Notes: generated by a model not told the origin, from the sequence alone. A stretch of 64,000 nucleotides of DNA from Lindgomyces ingoldianus (GCF_010093535.1 NW_022985165.1:2070378-2134377), one strand, 5' to 3'; numbered from the stretch's first letter, positions 25,701-38,300 are shown. Made by a program: numbers and translations.

Positions 25701-27540
25701 ATGCATAAACCACCTATTACCTCTGTACATAATCCGCAATATCTACTAGATCCTAACTAAAATAATGCACTAAAGGCATAATCTCTTAACATTAACAAGT
25801 TAAACATTATTAGCAAAAGCTGCACTACGCGCTTAAAGTAGTACAGCACCTACTTTACAACCTTTGCTAGCTTTATTGTTAAGGTGCACTCTTATTATAA
25901 TTAGCTACCTCCACATCTAGAGCACTACTGTAATTTAAGAAAACACCTACACATAGCTAAATTTTAAGCAGCTATGCGCACAGAAGATAGCTGCTAGTCT
26001 AAGAGCTGCTTTAAGCGCGCTAGCAAATCTATAATAAAAGCTACCTCTACTAAGATCTTACTACTTTAATAGGTATATGCATATAAATTTAATAAAGATA
26101 GCTACCTATCTAAATTTAAGGCTAGAATCTGCGTATAAGGAGATCTCTAAGAACAATAGGGTGATACTTATGCTGCCACTGCAGCTACTTACATCTTTAG
26201 AGCTCTAATAGCTCTTATAGCTGCATTTAGGCTAACCTCTTAACAATATAATGTTACTAATGCCTTCCTTAATGCTAAACTCCCTAGACAACTGTTCTGC
26301 TGCACACCTAAAGGTTTTTAAGCAGAATACAGAGAGTACCTAGAGATACTGCAAGCTCTGTACAGACTTAAAGAATTATTTTGCCTTTAGTATTTAGAGC
26401 TTAAAATAACGCTTAATTAGCTAAAACTTTATAAGATTCTTAAAGCTCTCTGCCTATTTATTAACAACAAGCTTATTATACTAGTATATGTTAATAACAT
26501 TATACTACTATACTACCCTAGTAATGCTAAGGCTGCTAAGTAGTTTAACTATAATCTTTAGCATACATATAACATTAGGAAGCTTAGCAAACTAAAATAG
26601 TTCCTAGGCATTTAAGTTGTAAAGACTGCTAAATCTATCTACCTAATTTAAAACTCTTTTATTCACAAAATTGCTACTAAATTTAATCTAGAGCAGAGTA
26701 GGAAACAGCTACCTAACATACCTCTGCGTAAAACCCTAGAGCCCTCTATTAAGACTACTAATAACTAAAGGACTAAGCTTTATTAACAGCTAGTAGGCTT
26801 ACTTGCCTACATAGCTTTATTCACACAACTAGATATCGCGCATGCGCACTTAATACTAGCACGCCACCTTACTAATCCTAGTCAAAAGCACCTAGATGCA
26901 GCCCTGCATTGCTGGCGCTACCTACTCTGTACAAAATATCTTGTAATAGGAACATTAAGAAACTCTTAAAACAGCGCATTCTATAAGCTTAATTATGCAG
27001 AGCCCTAGTTCTATAGTGCATTAGACACTGCATTTGCGGACAATCTAGTAACTTGTTAAAGCTCTTATAGACATCTATTTAAGCTCTTTAGTCTAGTAGT
27101 AGACTAGAAAGCTGCCTTACAACAAACTATTACTAAATTAACTATAGAGGCAAAGCTCCTAGCTCTCTTGCAAGCTAGTACTAACATAGAGTGGTAAAAG
27201 CTTTTCTTTACACAACTTTAGCTCCTAATTAACAATACCCCTGCTATCTAGTGTAACAATTAGTAGACAATTAGAATTATTACAAAAGATCTATTAAAGC
27301 TCTAAACTAAGCTTAACCATGTTAACATACACTAGAGCTGGTTACAACAAGAGATCTCTGCTAGTAGACTACATGTTAACTAGAAACCTACTGCTTAGAT
27401 GCCTGCGGACAGCCTTACTAAGTTGCTACTAAGACAAAAACATAAAGAGTTTATATAACAATTAGGCCTAGAGGACATCTCTACTAACCTTTCTATAAGT
27501 AATTTATTATTAACTCTCTATGCACTGCACACATCTTTTT
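22800..27540 (+). pseudogene. Element G gag-pol, Copia order, inactivated by stops
   Basis: A cysteine-rich stretch near 23,640-23,690 is where the gag zinc knuckle is expected. Reverse transcriptase is clear: about 26,250-26,290 reads NVTNAFLNAKLP (family: DVxNAFLNGxL), and 26,481-26,510 reads LVYVNNIILL, the YVDD box with Asp to Asn. RNase H follows: about 27,030-27,210 reads DTAFADNLVTC...IEAKLLALLQA, and 27,398-27,430 reads MPADSLTKLL. Stops (mostly TAG/TAA where CAG, CGA or TGG is expected) break it throughout, so no active protein is made. Confidence 0.88.
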
Positions 27541-27643
27541 AACTATTTACTATATAAATTGCTTATGAATCTGTCTATCTTTTGTTTAGCTTTTATTCTG
27601 CTTAATTACTTACACATTTGCTTTATTTTAAGCTGGGGGGGTA

Positions 27644-27851
27644 TGTTTGCAGTTACGGAGCTCTCCATGCGCTAGCCACCAACACTCCTTTGGCGTACTG
27701 CTGCCTAGCAATGCCACCTGCTGCAGCCTAGAGCTATTGGTGGCCTTAAGTCACATGATGGGTTCATCTAGTACTATATCAACCTGTAGTTGCCCTCCTT
27801 TAGCAATACAATCTAGTTCCTCATGTCTTTGGTGCTCTACATAGCTTCACA
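27644..27851 (+). repeat. Element G 3' LTR
   Basis: 208 bp, less mutated than the left copy, followed directly by target copy GTATA. A 65-codon open frame inside it (27,647-27,844) is also present with changes in the other LTR and is not considered a gene. Confidence 0.9.
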
Positions 27852-27856
27852 GTATA

Positions 27857-28516
27857 GAAAGTGCTACTGCTAGTACTAAGCTTCTAAGGTTATAGTACTA
27901 TGCTTTACCTTAGTAAAGTAAGCTTTATACTCTACTTATATAAAATTCTTTATGCTTATATTTATTAGTGCTAGCTTTTATTTTAAAGCTTATATAAGTG
28001 CTTATAAAGTAAATTAGTTTTCTAACATAAGCTGCATTATTATAGGTCTAAAGAGCTTTAGTGTAATAGTTATATTAACTTAGTTCTAGATTATCTAAAA
28101 ACGCGTTGCGCAGGAAGCCTAGTTGCTTAAGTAAGCTTAGTACTTAGTAATATTAGTCTAGTACTATATGTTAGCCTTTTTTAAAGAGTTTTTAGCAGTA
28201 ATTACTTTAAGTATAGGCATTTTTAGAGCGCTGTCTATAGGATTTAGAGCATCTAGTCTATCTAGATTAATTATGTCCTATAGGTTTTTGCTAAGAGCAT
28301 AGAACTAGAGCTAGATAAACTAGAGAGACTAGCTTACATAGTCTTTAAGCTAGTACACTTCTGTTAGAAAAGAAGCATCTTAATTAGCTATAACATAGGC
28401 TTTAGAGGTAATAAAAATAAGTAAGAATAAGAAATAAAGCTTTTAAACAGCTTTTACTAGCACTATAGTTATATAAGAAGAATTATCCTAGGTTCTTAAA
28501 GCGCTGGGCCTATAAC
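27857..28516 (-). other. Element C 5' leader and start of gag, decayed
   Basis: This 660-bp stretch lies between element G and the 5' LTR of C (minus strand). Directly against the LTR the minus strand reads GTTATAGGCCCAGCGC, the same candidate primer-binding motif as in F and G. No intact coding region. Confidence 0.55.
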
Positions 28517-28733
28517 TATAGAGGATAAAATAGCCTAGCAGTAGCTGTTTAGAAGATTAGATAAAGTGACTCTGCTATCTAAGAGAGCTAAAGGCTCTCC
28601 TTATATACACTAAGCTTTAGAACATAATATCTCCAGATCCTAAGCTGCGTCCCAGGCTCTGAGCTCCAGTCCCAGGCTCCAAGCCCTAGTCCCAGGCTCT
28701 AAGCCCTAGCCAAGGCTCTTAGTATACGCGACA
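28517..28733 (-). repeat. Element C 5' LTR with three 20-bp units
   Basis: 217 bp. It begins TATAGAGGATAA where the other copies have TGTGGAGGATAA, two G-to-A changes that destroy the terminal TG. It ends GCGACA and is followed by target copy AAAGG. It carries three copies of the 20-bp unit. Confidence 0.88.
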
Positions 28734-28738
28734 AAAGG

Positions 28739-30622
28739 TCTAAGTCTTTTATAAAAGCTCTAATGTTATTTATAAAAATAAATAAAAAGGTTAAAGTTTA
28801 ATGTAGATTATAAAGGCCTAAACTAAATTATAATAAAAAATTATTACTTACTACTACTTATCTTAGAATCTCTTAAAAGACTTAGAAAGGTAAAGTAGTA
28901 TATAAAGCTAGATATCTATAATATGTACTATATATTATATATTTATAAAGAAGATAAGTTAAAAAACAGCATTCTAGACTTAATATAGTTATTTTAAGTA
29001 CTAAGTTATGCCTTTTAGTTTTACTAATGCTTCTGTAGCTTTCTAGGCTTATATTAACTAGGCCTTAGTAAAGTTAGTTAATGTAACATGTATTATGTAC
29101 TTTAATAATATTCTAGTCCATTCTAACATAGAAAAGAAACAAGTTGTCTATGTTAAAAAAGTGCTATAAAAATTATATAAAGTAAAGCTTTTTTTAAAAC
29201 TTAATAAGTGTAAATTTTATACATAAAAGACTAAGTACCTAGAGTACATAGTTTACTTAAAAGAAGTTAAAGTTAACTTTTTAAAGATTAAGATAATTTA
29301 GAAGTAGCTAATGCTAAAGACTATTTAGAGTATTTATGTTTTTATAGAGTTTATAAACTACTATAAGTAGTTTATTACTAACTTCTTTTTAATTACTCTA
29401 CCTCTTACTAAGCTAACCTAGAAGGGCCTAGACGCAGCAAAAGATAGCTAAAAGTAAAAGTAAAAAAAAAGTTAGAAGCTTAATATTAGTCTTAAAAGTA
29501 AAGCAGCTTTTTAAAAGCTTTAAAACTTATTTTTTTTAAAGTTTCTATATTAGCTTATTTTAATGCTAATAAAAAGACTAAAGTAAAAGTTAACACTTTA
29601 AAGAGTGTAGTTTATAGCATTTTAAGCTAACTAGTCTTAGATAAGACTAAAAGGGCTTAATAAAGGCTAATTAGCTTTTTTTTAAAAAAGATAAGTAAAG
29701 CTAAGTATAATTATAATACTTATAATAAAAAGTTACTTACTATTAATAAAAGTTTAGCATATTAGAAACATTACTTTTAAGGTCTACTATTTAAACTTTT
29801 TATAGACTATAATAATCTTTACTAGTTTATAGAAACTAAAACTTTAAACTACTAGCAGGTCTAAGTCTATAAAAGAATAATAAAATATAATTTTATTATT
29901 ACATCGGTCTAGAAAAGCTAAACCTAGCAGATAGACTCTTAAGAAGACTTAACTATATTAAAGAGTTATAACAGCTTTTCTAAAAAGAAAATATAGTGTA
30001 TGTAATAAATATACACAACCTTTTAAATTAATAAGATTATAAAAAAAATTAATAGTTATAGCTATTATATGTTTTTAAAATTCTTTAGGCTTAGCTAAAG
30101 ACAACTTTAAAAAAAAATAAAAGCTAAAACAGCTAGATTCTAAAAGAGCTATAAGCAAAGAACTAAAAAAGAACAATAATAAGAACTTTATGTTAAGTAT
30201 TAAAAAAACTATAATAAAACAGACTTATTAAAGACTAAAAGTAAAATAAAAAATAATAAAAACTTTAATAAAAAGACTTATCTTTAAAATAAACTAGAAT
30301 AACATGCTATAGTTAATATAAAAAAAAGACTTTAATAATAGACTAAAAGAAGGCAGAAGTGTTCTAGAAGTGCTATAATAGCTTATTAGTAAGCTACTTT
30401 AGTATAAAAAAGGCACTTAAAAGATTATATATTAATATAATTAAAAAAGGCTTAAAAAGGATGTAAAGGTGTACTATAACAACTACCTAAGGTGTAGATA
30501 ATTAGTAGCTCTATAACACTACTTATATAAGCTCCTTTACCCTTTACTACTGCCTAATAGGCTCTAGTAGGATGTTATAATAGATTTTATAACGCAGCTG
30601 CCCTTTTATAAATACTTAGAGT
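28739..30622 (+). pseudogene. Element B reverse transcriptase, RNase H and start of integrase, decayed
   Basis: The plus strand at 29,006-29,040 reads VMPFSFTNASVAF (family: VMPFGLTNAPATF) and at about 29,086-29,118 CIMYFNNILVHS (family: VVYLDDILIFS, Asp to Asn). About 30,560-30,600 reads DFITQLPF, the start of a Gypsy integrase core. Stops occur every few codons. The element C insertion removed continuity upstream, and a fold-back element at 30,625 splits the integrase. Confidence 0.85.
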
Positions 30623-30624
30623 TA

Positions 30625-31724
30625 ACGTACTTCACAGGCAAGTTGCTTACACACCTAAGTTGCTTACTTTTGCTAAGACCCTACTAAACTACCCTTCCTA
30701 CACTAATGCATTCTCTATAACACTACTTAGATGTGCTAAAAGAACATTAGATACAGCTTACACTCTAAGCTTTTAAATAAAACATAAAACTTTTAAAGAA
30801 ATGTACTATAGCTATATGTAAAGTTTTATAAAAAATAATAAATAACTACAGCGCTAGATAACCTTAATAAGCTAATTTTACAGCTAAATTATAAAAGCTA
30901 GGTAATAAAAAAAAGCAGGTAATTATTAAGACTATACTTAAGCTATATATGTAAGGAATTTCCTTTTAGATAGCATTTATAGCTAGTATAGCTAATTCTT
31001 TGCACACTAAGCGTAATCTAGGCTATGTTTGCATAAACTAGCCTAGTATGTTTATAAAGCGTTATTTAAAGCTTAAAGTAAAGTTTTAAGTGTAAGTATA
31101 GTTAAAAAATATTTAGCTAATTATAAACTTTATCTTACTAAAGTTATATGTGTTATTATTTTAGATGCTATACTTAGCTTTAATATTCTTTATAAGGCTA
31201 AACCTGCTTTAAATTACTTTAAGACTTTTATAAAAAGCTTTTTTATAGTTATACTTACACTTAAATGTTACTTTAAGCTTTAAATAACACTTTATAAATA
31301 TACTAAGCTAGTTTATGTAAACATAGCCTAAATTACACTTAGCGCGCAAAAAATTAGCTATATTAGCTATAAATGCTATCTAAGAGGAAATTCCTTGCGC
31401 ATATAGCTTAAGTATAGTCTTAATAATTACCTGCTTCTTTTTATTACTTAGCCTTTATAATTTAGCTGTAGAATTAGCTTATAAAGGTTGTCTAGCGCTA
31501 TAGTTATTTATTATTTTTTATAAAACTTTACACATAGCTATAGCATATTTCTTTAAAAATTTTATGTCTTATTTAAAAGCTTAAAGTGTAAGCTGTATTT
31601 AACATTCTTTTAGCATGTTTAAGTAGTGTTATAAGGAATGCATTAGTGTAGAAAGAGTAGTTTAGTAGGGTCTTAGCAAAAGTAAGCAACTTAGGTGTGT
31701 GAGCAACTCGCCTGTAAAGTACGT
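30625..31724. mobile_element. Fold-back (palindromic) Fot1/pogo derivative, FB2
   Basis: 1,100 bp flanked by TA (30623-30624 and 31725-31726). The left end reads ACGTACTTCACAGGCAAGTT; the right end is its inverse. The inverted similarity extends over most of the element: about 500 bp of left-arm sequence (for example AAGACTATACTTAAGC at about 30,931) recurs in inverted order. It is effectively two left ends of the 32333-34197 element joined head to head, with no transposase. It interrupts the integrase of element B. Confidence 0.85.
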
Positions 31725-31726
31725 TA

Positions 31727-32330
31727 GTATATAATGTAATTCTTATAATAGTAGATTATCTTACTAAGATAGCCTACTATGTGCTAGCTAGAGCTAATTA
31801 GAAGGCTTTAGACTTAGTAAAAGTTTAGTTAAAAAAAGTTATTTACCTTTATAAAGTTTTAAAAAACATTATTTTTAATTAAAAGCTAATAATAAACTTA
31901 AAGTACTAAAATAGTTTTTATTACTATTTTAGCACATAAAAAATTCTCTTATTAGCCTACTATTTTAAGACTAATAGGCAGACTAAAAGACAAAACTAAA
32001 CTTTAGAACAGTTCTTTAGATGTTACTATTACCTAGAATAAGATAATTAGGTAATGTAGTTACTAATAGTAAAGTTTATGTATAATAATAGTATACATAT
32101 AACTATAAAAGTTACTTCTTTCTAAGCATACTACAGAGTAAACCTAAGAGGGCTAGATTAGCCTAGAGAACCTTTAGGTTAGGGAGAATTACATATAGTA
32201 AATAAAGTTGCTGTAAAAGTACTTACTCTATAGTTAAAATACTACTAGAAAATTATTACTATAAATATGTATTAAAAGAAGTATGTAGATAAACAACAGA
32301 AGCATATATAACTATAAGTAAAAAATAAAG
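31727..32330 (+). pseudogene. Element B integrase, middle part, decayed
   Basis: The plus-strand frame continues the integrase after the fold-back: about 31,733-31,790 reads NVILIIVDYLTKIAYYVLA (family: DAILVVVDRLTKMAHYI) and about 31,970-32,010 reads TNRQTKRQNQTLEQ (family: TDGQTERxNQTLEQ). In-frame stops are present. The reading carries across the insertion point, which confirms where the fold-back entered. Confidence 0.85.
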
Positions 32331-32332
32331 TA

Positions 32333-34197
32333 ACGTACTTTACAGGCAAGTTGCTCACACACCTAAGTTGCTTACTTTTGCTAAGACCCTACTACACTAT
32401 TTTTTTATACTAATGCATTTCTAATAACACTACTTAGATATGTTAAAAAAATGTTAGATATAGCTTACACTTTAGGCTTTTAAATAAAACATAACACTTT
32501 TTAAGTAATATGCTACAGCTATTTATAAAGTCTTTTAAAAGATAATAAGTAACTAACACACTAGACAACTTTTCTAAGCTAATTATATAGCTAACTTATA
32601 AAAGCTAGATAATAATAAAAAGTAGGTAATTATTTAGCACATACTTAAGCTAGATGTGTAAGGATTTCCCCTCTAGCTAGTAGCTATAGCTAATATAGCT
32701 AATTCTTTACACACTAAGCATAATATAAGCTATATTAGCATAAACTAGCCTAATATATTTATTAAGTGTTACTTAAAGCTTAAAGTAAAGTGTAAGTGTA
32801 AGTATAACTATAAAAAAGCTTTTTATAAAAATCTTATAGTAATTTAAAGCTAGTTTAACTTTATAAAGAATATTAAAGCTAAGTATAGCATCTAAAATAA
32901 TAATATATATAACTTTAATAAAATAAGGTTTATAATAGGCTAAATATATACTAAAGTAGTTATTATAAATTTAGAGAGATAAGAATAGCTAAAAGTAGTC
33001 TAGCTAGGTAACTAGAAGTAGACAACAGCTATTTAAGGTATTAATGCTAAAAAGTAAGCTATTTTACTTTTTATTATTTTTTAAAGTAGTAACTACTTTT
33101 TAAACTAGTATAAAAAGAAAATTTTACTTTAAAATTAAGTTATTATAATTTTTAAGCGTAGCTAAACTACTAATTAGCTTAGTTTAGACTAGTTAGAGCA
33201 CTTTAATGTGCATATAAAAAAGTATACTGTTAGCAGCTACTGTCTGCTAGTTATTAACAGCTATAAGAGCTATAACTTACTTTATTTTTAGTAATACTAT
33301 AAAAATAATAAAATTATTACTATTTATATACTTTTTTACTTATTACACTTTTTATAGCTACTTAATGTAGGTTGTTTTACTTTTTTAAAAAAAGTATATA
33401 AGCACTAAGCTAAAAACATTATATATAACTAAATTACTTATATTATAAAAATAAAGTTTTTACTGTGCTTTAAAGTAGCTTATAATGCTATAATTATTTT
33501 TAGTAATATTTAAGAAAAGTTTTAAGGCGCTATATTAGTTTTTTTTAACTTATAATAAGTTATAATAGGCTTTAATGTAAAGTTACACACTCTATTACTA
33601 CTACTACTTATATATAATAAGCCTTAGTAGTTGTAAACTTTAAGTAATACTTTAAAACTTAAGTTATAATTAATACTTATAAAAATAAAAATTTAAACGC
33701 ATATAAATAGTTTACTAACTTTTATAATTAAAGTGTTTAAAAAAGTTTTAAAAAGAGTAGTAATAATTATATATAAGCTAGTATTAGTGTAATAAAAAAT
33801 TACTAAGCTTTAAGTAGCTAATAAAGCTACTACATAATATAAATTATATAAAAGAAAGTAAATTAAAGTAAAAAAGACCTTAATAATTTAAAAAAGCTTA
33901 CACTTAATAGCTTTAAAAAGGTTTAGAGTGCACAGTAATAAAAAGAAGGTAAAAAAGCAGGTGTAAGCTAAAGTAAGTAAGCTATTTTAAAGGCACTATA
34001 AATAGTGCAATTAGACTAGGCATAACACGTAAACATGTAAGTAAGAAGTAGAAGTAGTATTTAAATAATATTCTAGGCTGTACTGTACTATATAGTGCTA
34101 GAGCGGGTTGTTATAGGCTATAATAGAGTTTGTTAGGGTGGGGTCTTAGCAAAAGTAAGCGACTTAGATGTGTAAGCAACTCGCCCGTGAAGTACGT
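32333..34197 (+). mobile_element. Fot1/pogo (Tc1/mariner superfamily) DNA transposon with decayed transposase
   Basis: 1,865 bp flanked by TA (32331-32332 and 34198-34199), with inverted ends starting ACGTACTT that hold two direct copies of an AAGTTGCTCACAC-like motif. About 33,350-33,560 on the plus strand reads as the C-terminal DDE_1 region of Fot1/pogo transposases; short blocks such as FYFFKK, ITYIIKIKFL and AYNAIIISNI fall in the family order after the usual QPLD...PLK and before the GLVP box. Length fits an autonomous Fot1 element. Stops make it inactive. It is the likely parent of FB1-FB3 and a relative of D. Confidence 0.83.
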
Positions 34198-34199
34198 TA

Positions 34200-35169
34200 T
34201 TAGTCTCTAATAAACACATAAAATTAATAAGGCTAAAGAAAAGGCTAGACTAGAAGTTTTTAGAACTAAGAAAAGTTATAAGCTAAATTAGTGTAGAGGT
34301 GTATAAAGTAAACTTACCTAATTTAGAAGAAGTTTATCTAGTATTCTGTGTCTTACTTTTAAAGCTATATACCTAGCCTAGACAGACTGCGTGTAAATAC
34401 ACTAAAAGAAGCTAAAATATGCACTTTAAAGCACTTTTTACTAGATTTAAAGTAATAAGCACACTTAGTGTACTTAATTTTCTTTTTTTTAATACTATAA
34501 TATAACTTATTATTTATAAGCATATAACAGCTACTACTTTTATTTATAATGCCCTTATAAGACATTTTATTAATACATTAAACATAAAAGTTATTAAAGT
34601 GTAAGTTTATATTAGTAAAAGCTAATTAATTTTTTTTAAAAAAAACTATAGCTAGATTATAATAAAGTAGGCTATAAAAGTTTATTTTAAAGTTATTAAG
34701 TAAAGTTAAGTATAAAAAAAAAGCTAAAAGTAGATTAAGTATAAGTAAGTGCAAGTAAAGTAAAATAGGACTATTAAAGCTTGTTAGCACCTCTTTACAC
34801 TAGATTACACTAGAGTAGCTTAAAATATACTTACCTTAAAAAGTTTAAAAAGTTTTAAATTTTAACCTGTTAAAAGAGCAGAAGTGTAGAGAAAATAGAC
34901 TTCTAAGACAGTTAGACCCTATATATACTATTATAACTGCTACTCTACTAGCGTAAGATATACTGCTATTTTACCTTTACTTCTACTTTATACTTTTACT
35001 TTACCTTTACTTAAAAACTTTAGGTTGTTTTTAAATAAACTTACATAAAATTAACTAAAATAAGTAAAAGTAAGCCTTTAAAGCATTATATAACACTATA
35101 TTATGCTACTTAGGCCTATTATTATCTGTTCTATCCTCTAAGTTGTAGGACTACTATAAGAGGGGATAA
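34200..35169 (+). pseudogene. Element B integrase C-terminus and 3' untranslated region
   Basis: Directly after the Fot1 element, plus-strand reading gives VSNKHIKLIRLKKRLD, resembling the NIRTxRPSKKLD box near the end of Gypsy integrases. The rest, to the purine tract at 35,157-35,169, has no clear domain. A 66-codon minus-strand frame at 34,365-34,565 is AT-rich chance sequence. Confidence 0.6.
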
Positions 35170-35370
35170 TGTAAGGCTAGATGTCCTAGAACAGGCTAGT
35201 ATGGCCTCACCTAACCTGTTTAGAGGTTATATAACCTGTGATTTGTATATAAGCATAAATCCTAACAAGTAAGGCTTAGCAGCGATTTGTCTCTCTTATA
35301 ATACACTCCTATCTTTCTCTAAAAACGTGCTCTTAGTGCTATCTGTGCTACTTACCATCCTATCTTTACA
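35170..35370 (+). repeat. Element B 3' LTR
   Basis: 201 bp, TGTAAGGCTAGATGTCC...CTATCTTTACA, followed by target copy CGCAG. Slightly less mutated than the left LTR. Confidence 0.9.
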
Positions 35371-35375
35371 CGCAG

Positions 35376-38300
35376 TTAATTAGCGCATAAGGCTTATCTA
35401 GAGATGAAAAAGCTATAAAGGTGTCACTAGTAGCCACTTCTATAGCATTTATAGCTAGTAGTCCTTCTGCAGATTGCTAAGCTAGGTTGTCTACTATAGC
35501 CTTAACAGTTCTTAGGTTAATCTAGTGTGCTATAAGAAAGGCGCGTGTACAAGCTGCCTTATTCTTATCCTTTTAAGTTTTTATCTTTTCCTACTTTCTT
35601 AACAACACATCTGCTACTACATTCATAGTCCCTAGCTAGTAGGTAAGCTTTAGGTTATAATTAGCTACTGTTATAGCCTAGTGCATTTACTATAGAGTAA
35701 GCTTACGCTTAATTAAGAAGTACTCTAACACTTAATAGTCTATAAGGGCTAAATAGCTTAGTTATTTATAAGCTTATAAGCTAAGCTTACTACTTATATA
35801 AGCCTTATATTATAGTAAGCATCTCTTTATTATAGATGTTATAGTTTATTTAGAGCGCGCTTATAGTCTTTAAATAAAAGGCTACTAGTCGCTAGAGTCT
35901 GTTATCCTGTAGCTAGGAAAGCACACCTGCTACAACTCTGTTGCTAGCGTCTGTCTCCATGCGTGTCTAGCGGTGGGACAAGTAGTGCGTAAGGACAGCG
36001 TCTAATAGCATTAGGTCCTTAGCTTAATTAAAAGCTGCTAGCTTACATTCTTTAAAGTAGTGCTAAGCACTACACTTAAGCAGCTTTATAAGCAGTTATA
36101 TAATGTGTCTATAGTTTTTTAAAAATGCTTAGTAAAAGTTATAGAACCTTAGAAAAGATTATAAGCTCTTAATTAATGTTAGTATAGGCTATTTACGTAT
36201 AGCTACTACCTTTCCTAGGTCCTTGCGCATGCTGTTAGTGCTAATAACTAGACCTAAGAACTTTGTCTTTATAATAGTAAACTTGTTTTTTTTAATGTTT
36301 ACTTAAACGCTAGCGTCTAGTAGTTAATAAAGCACCTATGTAACATATTTCTTATGTTAGAATAAGTCTTTTAAGTAAATAAAAATATTATTAAGGTATA
36401 CTATATAAGTGTTATCTAGTAGGCTATAAAGCACTTTATTAATATAGTGTTAGAACATAGCTAGTCTGTTACATAAGCTAAGTATTAGTACATAGTATTT
36501 GTAGTTGCTATATTATGTTTAAAAGGTAGTAAAGTTCTCTACCTTTTTATTTAAACAGATGCAGTAAAGGGCTTGTTATATATCTAGCTTAGTAAACACC
36601 CTAGTATACACTAGGTAAGTAAAAGTCTTCTAGATTAAAGAAATTAAGTATATGTTTTTTTTACAATTATATTAAGCTTTTAGTAGTTAACGTACTTCAC
36701 AGGCAAGTTGCTTACACACCTAAGTTGCTTACTTTTACTAAGACCCTACTAAACTACCCTTTCTACACTAATGCATTCCCTACAACACTACTTAGACGTG
36801 CTAAAAGAATGTTAGATATAGCTTACACTTTAAGCTTTTAAACAAAACATAAAACTCTTAAAAAAATGTGCTATAGCTATGTGTAAAGTTTTATAAAAAA
36901 TAATAAATAACTATAGCACTAGATAACTTTTACAAGCTAATTCTACAGCTAAATTATAAAGGCTAAGTAATAAAAAAAGTAGGTAATTATTAAGACTATA
37001 CTTAAGCTATATATGTAAGAAATTTTCTTTTAAATAGCATTTATAGCTAATATAGCTAATTCTTTGCGCGCTAAGCATAATCTTAGCTATGTTTACATAA
37101 ACTAGCCTAGTATGTGTATAAAGCGTTATTTAGAGCTTAAAGTAACATTTAAGTGTAAGTATAACTATAAAAAAGCTTTTTATAAGAGTTCTAAAGTAAT
37201 TTAAGGCAGGTTTAGCTTTATAGAAAATATTAAAGCTTAGTATAGTATTTAGAATAATAACATGTATAACTTTAGCAAGATAGAGTTTATAATTAGCTAA
37301 ATATCTTTTAACTATACTTATGCTTAAAACTTTACTTTAAGCTTTAAATAACACTTTATAAATGTACTAGGCTAGTTTATATAAACATAGCCTAGATTAT
37401 GCTTAGCGTGTAAAAAATTAGCTATATTAGCTATAAATACTATCTAAGAAGAAATTCCTTACGCATATAGCTTAAGTATAGTTTTAATAATTACCTACTT
37501 TTTTTTATTACCTAGCCTTTATAATTTAGCTGTAAAATTAGCTTGTAAAAGTTATCTAGCGCTATAGTTATTTATTATCTTTTATAAGACCTTATATATA
37601 GCTATAGCACATTTTTTTAAGAGTTTTATGTTTTATTTAAAAGCTTAAAGTGTAAGCTGTATCTAACATTCTTTTAGCATATTTAAGTAGTGTTGTAGGG
37701 AATTTATTAGTGTAAAAAGAGTAGTTTAGTAGGGTCTTAGTAAAAGTAAGTAACTTAGGTGTGTAAGCAACTCGCCTGTGAAGTACGTTAACATAGAACT
37801 GCTACTTTTTTTCTAGCTTCTTAGTAAACAGCACTAGAGATATATAGCTAGCGCTGCTATGTATAATAAAACTATGTTATAAGTAATTATTAAAGTAAGT
37901 TTTAACTAGCTTAAGTTACTTTAGCAATATACTATATAGTAAGCTACTTAATAGTGTGTTCTTTGCTATAAGCTAGATGTTATAGTTAACTTTTTTATAG
38001 TAAAGTAAAAGCTTATTAGAGTCCTTTTTAAAAAAGTAGGCTAGTGTAGCTCCTACATATAATAGTGCTAGAAGCTTTTGTTAAATTAACTAGTAGAGCT
38101 TCTTCTCTAGGTTAAGCTAGTTTATTTCTTCTTAATAGTTCTAAATAAGCTTCTTTACTTTATACACATATATATAACTAATGATAACTTTTTTTATTAA
38201 GCATGTAATATAAAGGTAGTAGGACTTATTATATTAATGTCTAGACTAGCATTAATAAGTGTATTATGTAATATAGTTAAGTTACAGTAATTTTTATAAT

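Larger units (their letters stand above)
22083..27851 (+). mobile_element. Element G: Copia LTR retrotransposon
   Basis: It spans 5,769 bp with 208-bp LTRs (22083-22290 and 27644-27851), starting TGTTTGCAGTTACGG and ending AGCTTCACA, and the duplication GTATA (22078-22082 and 27852-27856). GTTATAAGCCCGG after the left LTR is a candidate primer-binding site; AAGCTGGGGGGGTA before the right LTR is the polypurine tract. The plus strand encodes, in order, gag, integrase, reverse transcriptase and RNase H, the Copia order. It is less degraded than its neighbours: long parts of pol can be followed in one frame between stops. Confidence 0.92.
5865..28733 (-). mobile_element. Element C: Copia-like LTR retrotransposon inserted in element B
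   Basis: The LTRs at 5865-6101 and 28517-28733 are bounded by the 5-bp duplication AAAGG (5860-5864 and 28734-28738). On the minus strand a CTGGGGGGTG polypurine tract precedes the LTR start TGTCGCGTATAC, so C runs on the minus strand. Without D, F and G the element is about 6.6 kb. A Copia-type RNase H end (a frame resembling a 'LADGLTKPL' motif) is readable on the minus strand near 7,200-7,330, next to the 3' LTR as in Copia elements. C split the reverse transcriptase of element B. Confidence 0.85.
3573..35370 (+). mobile_element. Element B: Ty3/Gypsy LTR retrotransposon inserted in element A
   Basis: The LTRs at 3573-3773 and 35170-35370 are both 201 bp. They are bounded by the 5-bp duplication CGCAG (3568-3572 and 35371-35375), which links two copies lying 31 kb apart to one insertion event. 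A purine tract AAGAGGGGATAA precedes the right LTR, so the element runs on the plus strand. Subtracting element C, the fold-back at 30625-31724 and the Fot1 element at 32333-34197 leaves about 5.95 kb. Gag/protease (left) and reverse transcriptase/integrase (right) remnants are in the expected Gypsy order. Confidence 0.9.

Noticed and set aside
27647..27844. 65-codon plus-strand frame
   Set aside because: It lies entirely within the 3' LTR of element G.
34365..34565. 66-codon minus-strand frame
   Set aside because: AT-rich chance frame in the 3' part of element B with Lys/Ser/Ile bias and no homology features.
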